DNA of 25,000 bases from Neocallimastix lanati (nom. inval.) (taxonomy: Eukaryota > Neocallimastigomycota > Neocallimastigomycetes > Neocallimastigales > Neocallimastigaceae), in assembly GCA_016946835.1 (NCBI GenBank), contig JACVTC010000092.1:717501-742500 (forward strand), read 5' to 3'. A program made the position numbers and the translations under genes. Position 1 is the stretch's first letter, and each line of letters opens with the position of its first letter. This document shows, one piece after another, positions 10,307-19,696 of the stretch. The notes under the pieces are model-generated. The model ran no database searches. It saw nothing but the letters and a program-made list of their open reading frames with translations, and was not told the DNA's origin.

Positions 10307-11721
10307 TTAGAGTGTATTTAATTCTATTAAACATTTATACCATAAATCAATGATATCATTTTTTCACATTTTTTATCAATTAATCGGATTCCTTTTTTTT
10401 TGTATTTTTTAATGAAATCATTGATTTCATCAGTTTTTGTTAATATTCTTTTTTTTTTTCCAAACTTCTTCAATTTTCCTTTTGTAATTATTGTAAGATA
10501 AAGATTCTTCTCTTTTTAAATGATAAATCAATTAATATAAAGAAGGTTTTTTGTAAAACAATTTTTTTAAGTAATTGTTAAAAGATTCTGAAGCATTATT
10601 TGTTATGTGGTTTATATCGTTATAATAATTCCAATATCGAATATCATATTTATATAAATAAGTCTTATTAAAATATTCCAAAAAATTTAAAAAATTGAAA
10701 TAATTATATATTTTACATATAATTTTAATATAATTATAAATATCAAATATATATTCAGGATTTATAAAAGGAAAATTTGTAATAGCTTTATATAACAAAT
10801 AAATTTTATGATTATTTTCAACTTCATTATAACATAATCTATTTTTTTGAACTTCAAACGATCTTTTATAATGCCATACACAATATTTAATAGTAATATT
10901 ATGAAATATTTTAATGGAAGCATTGGATATACTTTTTTCAAAATCACAACGCAAAATTTTTGGTATAACTATAATATTATTATTATAATTACTTTCATTC
11001 TTTTTTAATTCTTCAAATAACAATTCATAGGTTGCTTGTTCTTTATTATTTAATATAGATAGTGATATAGTATAAAAACTATTTATTTCTGGAGCAAATA
11101 CTCTTGTTATAAACACTTGATAACCAAATATTGGTGCAATATAAAATGTACCATCAGCAAACATATGTTCGTTGTATTTTATGGACAATTCTGTTTGGAA
11201 TGGGAAATGATGATTGAAAAATTATAATATTAGAATTTTTGTATATCATAAAATTTTCATCTCTTTCGTTTATATAATATTCAGATTTATCTGGAATTTT
11301 ATTAAATTTTGATATATCAGGAGGTAGTTGTTTTTTAATATATCTTAATATTTGAGATTTAATTGAATTATATTCAGGGCATATCAATCCAATTTCTTCA
11401 AATATTTCATTATATATGTTTTGGATTTATATCAAATGGGATTGAGGTTTTCCTAATTTCATTTTTCATTTTATGTTCTACTATTGATACAGATGCATCA
11501 TATTCTTTTCCTGGATGAGTATGTTTGTTTTCATATTTTATTACTTTATTATTATCATTTAGAATAATGTAAGATTTACATTTTTTAACTGTTTTATATT
11601 TAGTACATTTGAATATTTTTGTATTATTCGTTATATACCATAAATTAAATTTATATTTTCTATTTACAATGATTTGGTTTTTTTCTTTATTAGTTTCACT
11701 TATTTCTAATTAATCATCCAT
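10307..11721 (-). pseudogene. MULE transposase pseudogene (E2)
   Basis: Homologous along its length to the intact transposase at 5545-6993. It starts ATG 11721-11719 but has an in-frame TAA as codon 4. The FLYWCH-like part follows (about 11700-11440), with Cys in IFKCTKYKT and KKCKSY and an H-x-H in KHTHPG. Frameshifts occur near 11415 and again near 11190. The core then reads MFADGTFYIAP, RCDFEKS, KYCVWHYKR and NNASESFN, so all catalytic D, D and E residues remain. The frame breaks again near 10532, and C-terminal homology (DIIDLWYKCL) runs to a TAA at 10307-10309. At least one stop and three frame breaks make it non-functional. Several breaks lie in A or T runs, so a few could be sequencing errors, but not the early stop. 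Confidence 0.85.
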
Positions 11722-11739
11722 TATTATAAATATTTTAAA

Positions 11740-11813
11740 TTAAAAGTTTTATTTTTTATATTTTAATTTTTTTTGTTTTAATTTTTTTTTTTTTATCTTA
11801 TATTTTATTTTAT

Positions 11814-11850
<37 letters not shown>

Positions 11851-12190
11851 TTTATATTTTACTTTATTATTTATTTTTTTTATCTTATATTTTATTTTAT
11901 ACTTTTTTTTATATTTTACTTTTTTTTTTTTTTATATTTTATAATTTACTTTATTATTTATTTTTTTTTATTTTATATTTTACTTTTTTTTTTTTTTATA
12001 TTTTATAATTTACTTTATTATTCATTTTTTATTTATTTTTTATTTTACTTTATTATTTATTTTTTTTTTATTTTTTATTTTACTTTATTCTTTTTTTTAT
12101 ATTTTATATTTTACTTTATTATTTATTTTTTTTATTTTTTATTTATTTTTATTTATTTTTTATTTACTTTATTATATATATTTTTTACTG
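11740..12190. repeat. T-rich low-complexity array in E2
   Basis: Repeated units of roughly TTTTATATTTTACTTTATTATT plus a long T run, including a T homopolymer of about 30 at 11817-11848. It lies just upstream of the E2 transposase start. In E1 the corresponding region holds A-rich and tandem-repeat DNA, so long low-complexity leaders appear common to these elements. Confidence 0.85.
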
Positions 12191-12311
12191 TAAATGTTTT
12201 TAAAATTAAAAAAAAAAAAAAATAAAAATAAAAATAAAAACAAATTTAACCCTATTCCTATTCATATATTTTACAAGCCACATTGTAATACATAAATAAA
12301 TGATCAAACAT

Positions 12312-12382
12312 AAATTATGTCGAAATGCAATACTCCCAATTTAATGCATATTAATGGGGAGTATTGCATTTCGACATAATTT
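12312..12382. repeat. 26-bp perfect inverted repeat where E2 and E3 ends face each other
   Basis: 12312-12337 and 12357-12382 are exact reverse complements (outer end GGGAGTATTGCATTTCG..., inner end ...ACATAATTT). The 19-bp spacer contains AATTTAATG, then CATATTAATG. The left arm is the right end of E2. The right arm is read here as the left end of E3. Confidence 0.85.
12338..12346. repeat. Target-site duplication copy 3 (AATTTAATG)
   Basis: Directly follows the right end of E2 (CTCCC). Third exact copy of the 9-mer that flanks E1 and E2. Confidence 0.72.
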
Positions 12383-12829
12383 TTACGTGGTATATATAAA
12401 TATGTGACTATAGCAATATTATGCTACATAATATTATTTTATTTTATTTTGTTATTTCAATTTTTAAATTAATTATTAAGTGAATAATTAAATAAATCAT
12501 ATAATGGTTAGATTTTATAATTTTAATTCTTTTAATTAAATGTTATTAATAGAAGAATTATATAAAAATATAAATGTTATTAATAATTATTCTTTTATTT
12601 AAATGCTATTAATAAAAGAATTATATAAAAATATAAATATTATTAGTAATAATTCTTTTATTTAAATGTTATTAAAAAAAAATAATTATAATGATAAAAT
12701 TATTAAATATACAGACGTATTTGAATATTTATTTAAACTGTATAAATTTAATAAGCTTTATAAATTAAATTTTTGAATGACAGAATTTTGATTATTTCGT
12801 TTGGACATTCCTCATTTCTTAATTATTTA

Positions 12830-14445
12830 TTATAAAGTAATATTTATATTATATTATTTAAATCAGTTAAACAATCAAACCACAAATTAATAATATTATT
12901 TCTATCACATTTAGCATCAATTAACTTGGCTTCAATATTTTTGTAGCGTTCAATTAAAACACTGATTTCATTAGCTTTATTTATTGCTCTTTTTTTTTAT
13001 TTTCCAAATTCCTCTTATTTTTCTTTGATAATATTAATATGATAAATGTTCAAGTTCATTTAATTAAACTATTAGTTCGTAAAAAGATGGTTTTGTTGGA
13101 AATAAATTATTTAAATAATTATTGAGTTATTCTGAGGCATTGTTTGTTATATATTCCATATTATTATAATAATTCCAAATTTTCATATCATAACTAACTA
13201 AATATGTTTTATAAAAGTATTCTAAAAATTTTAAAAATTGATAATAATTATTTTTAATAGATTTAATTTTGTTAGAAATCGTTAATTTAGGTTTTATAAT
13301 TATGTCAATTTTTATTAATATATTTTATGATAAGTAAATTTAATAAATTAACATGCTTATATATTAATGCATTGTGGCTCATAAATTACATTACATACAC
13401 TACATTTAATACATTTAAACTCATATTTCACATATTCTAACAAATTTTAATTATAATATAAATATCAAAATGTATTCAGGATATATAAATGGTAAATTTG
13501 AAATAGCTTTATAATAAATAAATATATTATTATCATTTTTTATTTCATTATAGCATAATTTATTTTTTTTTTTAATTTCTAGTGATTTTTTATAATGACA
13601 AATGCAATATTTAATATTTTAATTAGGAAATATTATTTTGCTACTTTAGATATGCCCTTTTCAAAATCACAATGCAAATTTTTGGTTCAATTATAATATT
13701 ATTGTTACATATATTAGTATTTTTTTTTTTAATTTTTCAAATAATATTTTATATGTTTATTGTTCTTTATTTTTTAATATTGCAAAAAAAGTAGTGTAAA
13801 AGCTATCTAATTATTTAGCATAAGTTCTTGTAATAAATATTTGATAACTAAATTTAGGGGCAATAAAAAATGTACCATCAAGAAATATACCATCATTATA
13901 TTCCTTAAATTATTTTGCTTGAAAAGGGGATTGAAAAATTATTAAATTAGAATTTTTGAATATCATAAAATTTTCACCTCGCTTTGTTTTATAATATTCA
14001 GATTCATTAGGAATTTCAGCAAATGCTGTTACATTGGATGGTAGTTTTTTATTTAAATTTCTTGATATTTGGGATTTAATTGAATTATATTCTGGACATA
14101 TAAGTCCCATTTCTTTAGAAATTTTATTATATAGGTGTTTTATTTTTATACCAAAAGGAATTGAACTTTTTTCAATTCCATCTTTAATTTTATGTTTCAT
14201 TGTAGATAGAGATACATCGTATTTTTTTCAAGGATGATTATATGAACTCTCATATTTTAAGATTTTTTTTTTTATAATTTAAAATAATAAAAGATTTACA
14301 TTTATTTAATTTTTTATATTCGGTACATTTATAAACTTTGGAATTATCTTTTCTTATATATGAAAAATAAATTTATATTTTTTATTAATAATAATTTGCT
14401 CTTTTTCTTTGTTAGACTCACATTAATAATTAAATTTTCTTCCAT
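12830..14445 (-). pseudogene. MULE transposase pseudogene (E3), carrying a small insert
   Basis: Homologous to the intact transposase at 5545-6993. It starts ATG 14445-14443 (MEENL), then loses frame inside the FLYWCH-like domain. A longer readable piece spans 14200-13910, ending in IIFQSPFQAK. The first catalytic Asp survives in FLDGTF near 13877 and the second in HCDFEKG near 13660. The third motif reads NNASE followed at once by a stop near 13131. C-terminal homology (IINLWFDCL) runs to a TAA at 12830-12832. A foreign segment of about 177 bp interrupts it at 13268-13444. Many frameshifts plus stops make this the most decayed full-length copy here. Confidence 0.8.
13268..13444. mobile_element. 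Candidate MITE-like insertion within the E3 transposase
   Basis: The transposase homology is interrupted between the segment encoding FDIYIIIKI and that encoding IKSIKNNYYQFLKF. The interrupting DNA begins TTTGTTAGAA (13268-13277) and ends TTCTAACAAA (13435-13444), a perfect 10-bp inverted pair. Flanks are ATTTAATT on the left and TTTTAATT on the right, compatible with a short target-site duplication. The insert is absent at the matching place in the copies at 5545, 10307 and 22562. It codes for nothing, and no family is recognised. Confidence 0.55.
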
Positions 14446-14590
14446 TTCTATATTTTTATAAATATTTTTGAATTATATAATTAAAATTATTATATTAATT
14501 ATCCAATATTATTCTTAATATTAATTTTGAAAAAATAGTTTTTCAATTATTTGTAAAAAATAAATAAAAGAATAAATAAAAGAATGTAAT
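14446..14590. other. AT-rich leader of the E3 transposase
   Basis: No repeats or motifs of note. The sequence passes from the presumed transposase start into the satellite array. Confidence 0.45.
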
Positions 14591-16070
14591 AATATAAGTA
14601 CAAGTGTAAAAAATAAAATAAAATAAAATAAAATAAATAGTAGAATATTAAATATAAATTACAGATTGAATAAAATAAAATAAAATAAAATAAAATAAAA
14701 TAAAATAAAATAAAATAAATAGTAGAATATTAAATATAAATTACAGATTGAATAAAATAAAATAAAATAAAATAAAATAAAATAAATAGTAGAATATTGA
14801 ATATAAAGTACAGATTGAATAAAATAAAATAAAATAAAATAAATAGTAGAATATTGAATATAAAGTACAGATTGAATAAAATAAAATAAAATAAAATAAA
14901 ATAAAATAAAATAAAATAAAATAAAATAAAATAAAATAAAATAAAATAAAATAAAATAAAATAAAATAAAATAAAATAAAATAAAATAAAATAAAATAAA
15001 ATAAAATAAAATAAAATAAAATAAAATAAAATAAAATAAAATAAATAGTAGAATATTAAATATAAATTACAGATTGAATAAAATAAAATAAAATAAAATA
15101 AATAGTAGAATATTAAATATAAATTACAGATTGAATAAAATAAAATAAAATAAAATAAATAGTAGAATATTAAATATAAATTACAGATTGAATAAAATAA
15201 AATAAAATAAAATAAAATAAATAGTAGAATATTAAATATAAATTACAGATTGAATAAAATAAAATAAAATAAAATAAAATAAATAGTAGAATATTAAATA
15301 TAAATTACAGATTGAATAAAATAAAATAAAATAAAATAAATAGTAGAATATTAAATATAAATTACAGATTGAATAAAATAAAATAAAATAAAATAAAATA
15401 AAAAAAATAAAATAAAATAAATAGTAGAATATCGAATATATAAAGTACAGATTGAATAAAATAAAATAAAATAAAATAAAATAAAATAAAATAAAATAAA
15501 ATAAAATAAAATAAAATAAATAAATAAAATAAAATAAAATAAAATAAAATAAAATAAAATAAAATAAAATAAAATAAAATAAAATAAAATAAAATAAAAT
15601 AAAATAAAATAAAATAAAATAAAATAAAATAAAATAAAATAAAATAAAATAAAATAAAATAAAATAAAATAAAATAAAATAAAATAAAATAAAATAAAAT
15701 AAAATAAAATAAAATAAAATAAAATAAAATAAAATAAAATAAAATAAAATAAAATAAAATAAAATAAAATAAAATAAAATAAAATAAAATAAAATAAATA
15801 AAATAAAATAAAATAAAATAAAATAAATAAAATAAAATAAAATAAAATAAAATAAAATAAAATAAAATAAAATAAAATAAAATAAAATAAAATAAAATAA
15901 AATAAAATAAAATAAATAAATAAATAAAATAAAATAAATAAAATAAAATAAATAAATAAAATAAAATAAAATAAATAGTAGAATATTAAATATAAATTAC
16001 AGATTGAATAAAATAAAATAAAATAAAATAAAATAAAATAAAATAAAATAAAATAAAATAAAAATAAAAT
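14590..16070. repeat. Satellite plus (TAAAA)n mega-tract between E3 and the copia element
   Basis: About a dozen units with core ATAGTAGAATATTAAATA then TAAATTACAGATTGAAT, separated by AAAATAAAAT runs of variable length. A pentanucleotide stretch from about 15455 to 15970 has only rare TAAA interruptions, and another runs at about 14876-15043. The ACAGATTGAATAAAATAAAA core is shared with the E1 array. Unit length varies because the number of TAAAA copies varies. Confidence 0.92.
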
Positions 16071-16071
16071 A

Positions 16072-16338
16072 TGTTAAAAGAACAAAATTAGATGACACTC
16101 AATTTTTTATTAAAAAGATATTTAAGAGTTTTGTTAAAGACATGTTTTTTTATTTAATATATTTTATTATTGCATTCTATTTTATATATATATTATTATG
16201 GTTATATCTATATTTTTCAAAAACAAAATATATCCTTTTGTATTTATACTTTTTATACAATGAAATTATTTCATTATTTATATTAATTTATATTTTATTT
16301 TAATTTATTTATTGTATGACGAATCATTATTTTTAACA
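16072..16338 (-). repeat. 3' LTR of the copia element
   Basis: 267 bp, starting TGTTAAAAGAAC and ending TTTTTAACA on the plus strand. Aligned to the right LTR it lacks a 3-bp ATT near 16134 and differs in T, A and TA run lengths and at about two or three bases. It inserted at, or now abuts, the (TAAAA)n tract. Confidence 0.95.
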
Positions 16339-16345
16339 TTCCCCC
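16339..16345 (-). other. Polypurine tract of the copia element
   Basis: In element sense GGGGGAA immediately precedes the 3' LTR (TGTTAAAAATAATG). This is the standard position for plus-strand DNA priming in LTR elements. Confidence 0.75.
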
Positions 16346-16346
16346 A

Positions 16347-16401
16347 AAAATCTAACTAATAAAAAACTTAATAATAAGAAAAAAAAAAAAAGTTAGATTT
16401 T
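16347..16401 (-). other. 11-bp stem-loop next to the polypurine tract
   Basis: AAAATCTAACT at 16347-16357 and AGTTAGATTTT at 16391-16401 are perfect reverse complements with a 33-nt A-rich loop, in the 3' untranslated part between pol and the LTR. The stem base sits one nucleotide from the polypurine tract. It may position or protect the tract in the RNA (inference). Confidence 0.6.
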
Positions 16402-16471
16402 AAACATTCACTTAAAGAATATGATGAAACCTTTTTTAAAAAAAACTCAAATGAGAAAAAAAAAATTCGTA

Positions 16472-19400
16472 TTAATATTTCGATAATATAGATTCTCTAA
16501 ATTTATTCATAAGAGTGTTGTTTAAATATTTAGTAAACCCATCTGCTAAGTTATCTTTGGATTTAATATATTTTAGTTTTAATAGTTGTTTATTAACTAA
16601 ATCTCTGACATGGTGGTATCGGATATCTATGTGTTTTGATTTTGGATTGATTGATTGATTTTCACTATTGTAAATTGTTGCTTTGTTGTCTTCATAAATT
16701 GTGATGTTGTTTGATTTTATATTTAGTTCATTTAAAAAGTTTCTATACCAAAGTGTGTGCTTTGCACATTCACTTAAGCTGTAATATTCCACTTCTGTTG
16801 TAGAAGTGGAAACACAATGTTGTAACTTTGAGAACCAACTTGTTGGAGTGTTTCCCATCATTATAAGAAAACCAGATGTTGATTTTCTTGTGCCAGGATC
16901 ACAAGCATAGTCGGCGTCTACATAAACTTTTAAACTCATTCCTTTTTCAATTTTAATTCCATAATTCCTTGTGTATTTTAAATATCTAAATATTCTTATC
17001 ACATTGCTCCAATCTTCCAATGTTGGTTTACTGGACTTCCTAGAAGCTTTACTGACTGCAAATAATATATCAGGACGCGTACAGATTGCTAAATATAATA
17101 AACTCCCGACTGCACTTCTATATTTTGTTTCATCGAAAGGTTTATTTCTTAATTCTGGATTTTCAATTGGGATTAGGTTCTTTGTTGGTAGGAGGGAACT
17201 GATGTTATATTTGTTAAAAATATCATTTATATATCTAGACTGATGTAGAATGTATCCATTTAATATTTTAGTGAATTTAATACCAATGACGAATTCAACG
17301 TCTCCAATGTCCTTTATATTAAATTTTTCTTTAATTGAATTTTTAACATTATCAATATCTTTATTTGTACCTGCTATAAGTATATCGTCAACGTAAACAG
17401 ATAATATACATACAATTTTGTTTCTTTCATTTATTTTGACATATACACATGGTTCACTTTTAAGTCTCTTGAATCCAATTTTTATAAGTTCTGAATTTAG
17501 TTTATCATTCCACTCTTTACCAGCTTGTTTCAAGCCGTAAAGAGCCTTGTTTAATTTCCAGAATGACTTGCCGTATAAGGGATCTCCTTCGGGGGTCTTC
17601 ATGTAGATAACTTCTTTTAATGGTGCATTTAGATACGCTGAATTAATATCGATTTGTTTAATATTAAAATTGTTTTGTACGGCTAACACGGTTATTATTC
17701 GGATTGTGTCTTGTTTGAGAGTTGGAGCGAAGGTTTCCTTATAATCCACTCCGTATTCTTGAGTATATCCTTTAGCAACGAGTCTAGCCTTTCTCTTTGT
17801 TATGTTGCCATTTGGATCTCTCTTATATTTGAAAACCCAACGTGATGAAATAACGTTGGATCCATTGGGTACTGATTTTACTATTGTATAAACATTAAGT
17901 TTTCTCATATTGTTTAGTTCTTCTTTTACCGAATTTAACCATTGTATTTTATCGTTTAATTTGAATATATCTCTATAATTGTATGGTTCAACTAGATTAT
18001 TTGTTTTTGAGTTTGATGTTTTCGTATTGTTAATCTTTTTTCGTTTTATTATTGTACTATTTTGTTTATTTAATTTTCTTTTATTATTGTAATTATTTTT
18101 GTTGTCAATATTAATGTATATGTTACTGTCGTCGTTGTTGTTGATAATGTTATTGATATTATTGTTGGTATTATTGTTGGTGTTATTTTTGTTATTATTT
18201 TTGGTTTTATTGTTGATATTGTTGCTAATATTATTATTCATATTATTATTTCTTGTATTGTCAGGTATTTGAAAAATTTGATTATTATTTGCTATGTTGT
18301 TATTCATTTTATTTTCTTTTGATTTTATATTAATATCCGATTTATTATCTAAGTAAATTGATTGATTGCTATGTGGATATTGTTTTAAAAATTTTATATG
18401 ACTGCTCTCCCTGAATTCGTTATTGGTAGGGAAGTGATATAAAAGCAGATTTCCGGGTTCGTTTTCCATGAATTCAACAGTACGGGCGGTAACAATTTTG
18501 TTATATATTAAATCGAAAATTTTATATGCATTAGTATTATTGCAGTAACCAATAAAGACACCAGGATGGGCGTTGTTGTCGAATTTCGAGCGAAGTTCTT
18601 TTGGAACATAAAAATACACACGGCATCCAAAAACATGAAATATATTATAATTAACGGATTTTTTGTAAAGTATCTCGTAAGGGACTTTGTTTTCATTGCC
18701 TTTATGAGGGAGTCTATTATGGATAAAGTTAGCTGTATCTACTTCGTACTCCCAAAAATGGCGACTAAGTTTCGCTTCATTTAACAGAGCTTTTGCAGAA
18801 GAGATAAGGATACCGTTAAGTCTTTCGACTTTTCCATTTTGAGAAGGATTATATGGAACTGTGAAGTTATGGATTATTCCATTCTCTTGGCAAAATGTTT
18901 GGAAATTAGTATTGCTAAATTCTTTACCATTATCTGACTTGATTGATTTGACGTTAATATTAAATGTATTGTATATGTTGTTGTGCCAGACAATAAATTT
19001 GTTGAATATGTCTGTTTTATTTTCAGAAAATATAACCCATGCAAAGCGAGAAAAATCATCAAGGATGGATAGAAAATATTTATTATTGTTAATAGAGGGT
19101 GTGATCGGACCAACCAAATCTAAATGTATTAGGTCAAATATTTGATTAGTTTTATTAGTTGAAAGTTTGTATGGTTTATTTTTCATTTTTGAATTAATGC
19201 AAATGGAACATTTGTTATTTTTAATGTTGATGTTGCTTAATTTGTCTTTAATTTTTGAAATATCATAGTGGCCAAGACGTCTATGCCACAGGTTCATCAT
19301 TTTATAATTGTTGATTTTCACTTTGTTGATTTCATATTTATTGTTTTGATTATCATATGTAAATTTAGATGGGTTTTTTGAGATAAAAAGTTTAAAAATG

Positions 19401-19696
19401 TTTTTGTTGTCCGATATTGAATTATAAATTCTTTTTCCATCTTCATTATAAATGATAGCTTGAGTTGAATTATTATTGTTGTTGAATATTATTTTGTAAT
19501 TTTGTTTAATCAATTGATTTATTGATATTAGGTTTCTTTTGATAAAATTTGAGTAAAAAACATCCTTTAGGATAAATTTATGTTCGTCTATGTAACCAAC
19601 AAAGTCTCCAATATAACTTGAACGTATTTTTTTTTCCATCGGCAAGTATAATATTTGTGTTGCACTTTTTGAGGTTGATAAGGGAATTAATATCAT
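16472..19696 (-). CDS. pol: Copia pol: protease remainder, integrase, reverse transcriptase, RNase H
   Basis: Residue numbers count from the codon at 19696; meaningful homology starts near residue 22, where the gag-protease frame breaks. GAG-pre-integrase zinc motif H138, H143, C163, C166. Integrase D193, D255, E291, a DD35E triad. An Asn-rich spacer spans about 460-545. Reverse transcriptase spans about 575-820 with D683 in QIDINSAYLN and the YVDD box at 768-771. RNase H has D927, E970 and D1003, with the KHIDIRYHHVRD signature at 1021-1032. All catalytic residues are present and there is no internal stop. It stops at TAA 16472-16474. The protein copies element RNA into DNA in virus-like particles and integrates it. 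It is separated from gag by one surplus A at 19627-19635. Confidence 0.93.
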   Translation of the reverse strand: MILIPLSTSKSATQILYLPMEKKIRSSYIGDFVGYIDEHKFILKDVFYSNFIKRNLISINQLIKQNYKIIFNNNNNSTQAIIYNEDGKRIYNSISDNKNIFKLFISKNPSKFTYDNQNNKYEINKVKINNYKMMNLWHRRLGHYDISKIKDKLSNINIKNNKCSICINSKMKNKPYKLSTNKTNQIFDLIHLDLVGPITPSINNNKYFLSILDDFSRFAWVIFSENKTDIFNKFIVWHNNIYNTFNINVKSIKSDNGKEFSNTNFQTFCQENGIIHNFTVPYNPSQNGKVERLNGILISSAKALLNEAKLSRHFWEYEVDTANFIHNRLPHKGNENKVPYEILYKKSVNYNIFHVFGCRVYFYVPKELRSKFDNNAHPGVFIGYCNNTNAYKIFDLIYNKIVTARTVEFMENEPGNLLLYHFPTNNEFRESSHIKFLKQYPHSNQSIYLDNKSDINIKSKENKMNNNIANNNQIFQIPDNTRNNNMNNNISNNINNKTKNNNKNNTNNNTNNNINNIINNNDDSNIYINIDNKNNYNNKRKLNKQNSTIIKRKKINNTKTSNSKTNNLVEPYNYRDIFKLNDKIQWLNSVKEELNNMRKLNVYTIVKSVPNGSNVISSRWVFKYKRDPNGNITKRKARLVAKGYTQEYGVDYKETFAPTLKQDTIRIITVLAVQNNFNIKQIDINSAYLNAPLKEVIYMKTPEGDPLYGKSFWKLNKALYGLKQAGKEWNDKLNSELIKIGFKRLKSEPCVYVKINERNKIVCILSVYVDDILIAGTNKDIDNVKNSIKEKFNIKDIGDVEFVIGIKFTKILNGYILHQSRYINDIFNKYNISSLLPTKNLIPIENPELRNKPFDETKYRSAVGSLLYLAICTRPDILFAVSKASRKSSKPTLEDWSNVIRIFRYLKYTRNYGIKIEKGMSLKVYVDADYACDPGTRKSTSGFLIMMGNTPTSWFSKLQHCVSTSTTEVEYYSLSECAKHTLWYRNFLNELNIKSNNITIYEDNKATIYNSENQSINPKSKHIDIRYHHVRDLVNKQLLKLKYIKSKDNLADGFTKYLNNTLMNKFRESILSKY

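Larger units (their letters stand above)
9751..12337 (-). mobile_element. Degenerate MULE-type transposon E2
   Basis: About 2.59 kb. Its terminal inverted repeats share a perfect 21-bp match, beginning GCATTTCGACATAATTTATG, at 9760-9780 and, inverted, at 12308-12328. The outer few bases differ (GAATGTGAA on the left, GGGAGTATT on the right). It is flanked by AATTTAATG at 9742-9750 and 12338-12346. It encloses a broken transposase on the minus strand. Its terminal repeats are related to but distinct from those of E1 (TTTCGACAT against TTTCGGAAT). Confidence 0.75.
12357..16071 (-). mobile_element. Degenerate MULE-type transposon E3, right end not found
   Basis: The left end GGGAGTATTGCATTTCG is identical to the E2 end. 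It is preceded by ATATTAATG, which would be its target-site copy. The interior holds a broken minus-strand transposase and a satellite array. No inverted partner of the left end occurs before the copia LTR at 16072, nor between the right LTR and the next transposase copy. The end coordinate given is therefore only the limit of what can be assigned, and the right part may have been lost. Confidence 0.5.

Noticed and set aside
18508-19145. Several small open frames on both strands within pol
   Set aside because: Out-of-frame shadows of the integrase and reverse transcriptase coding region.
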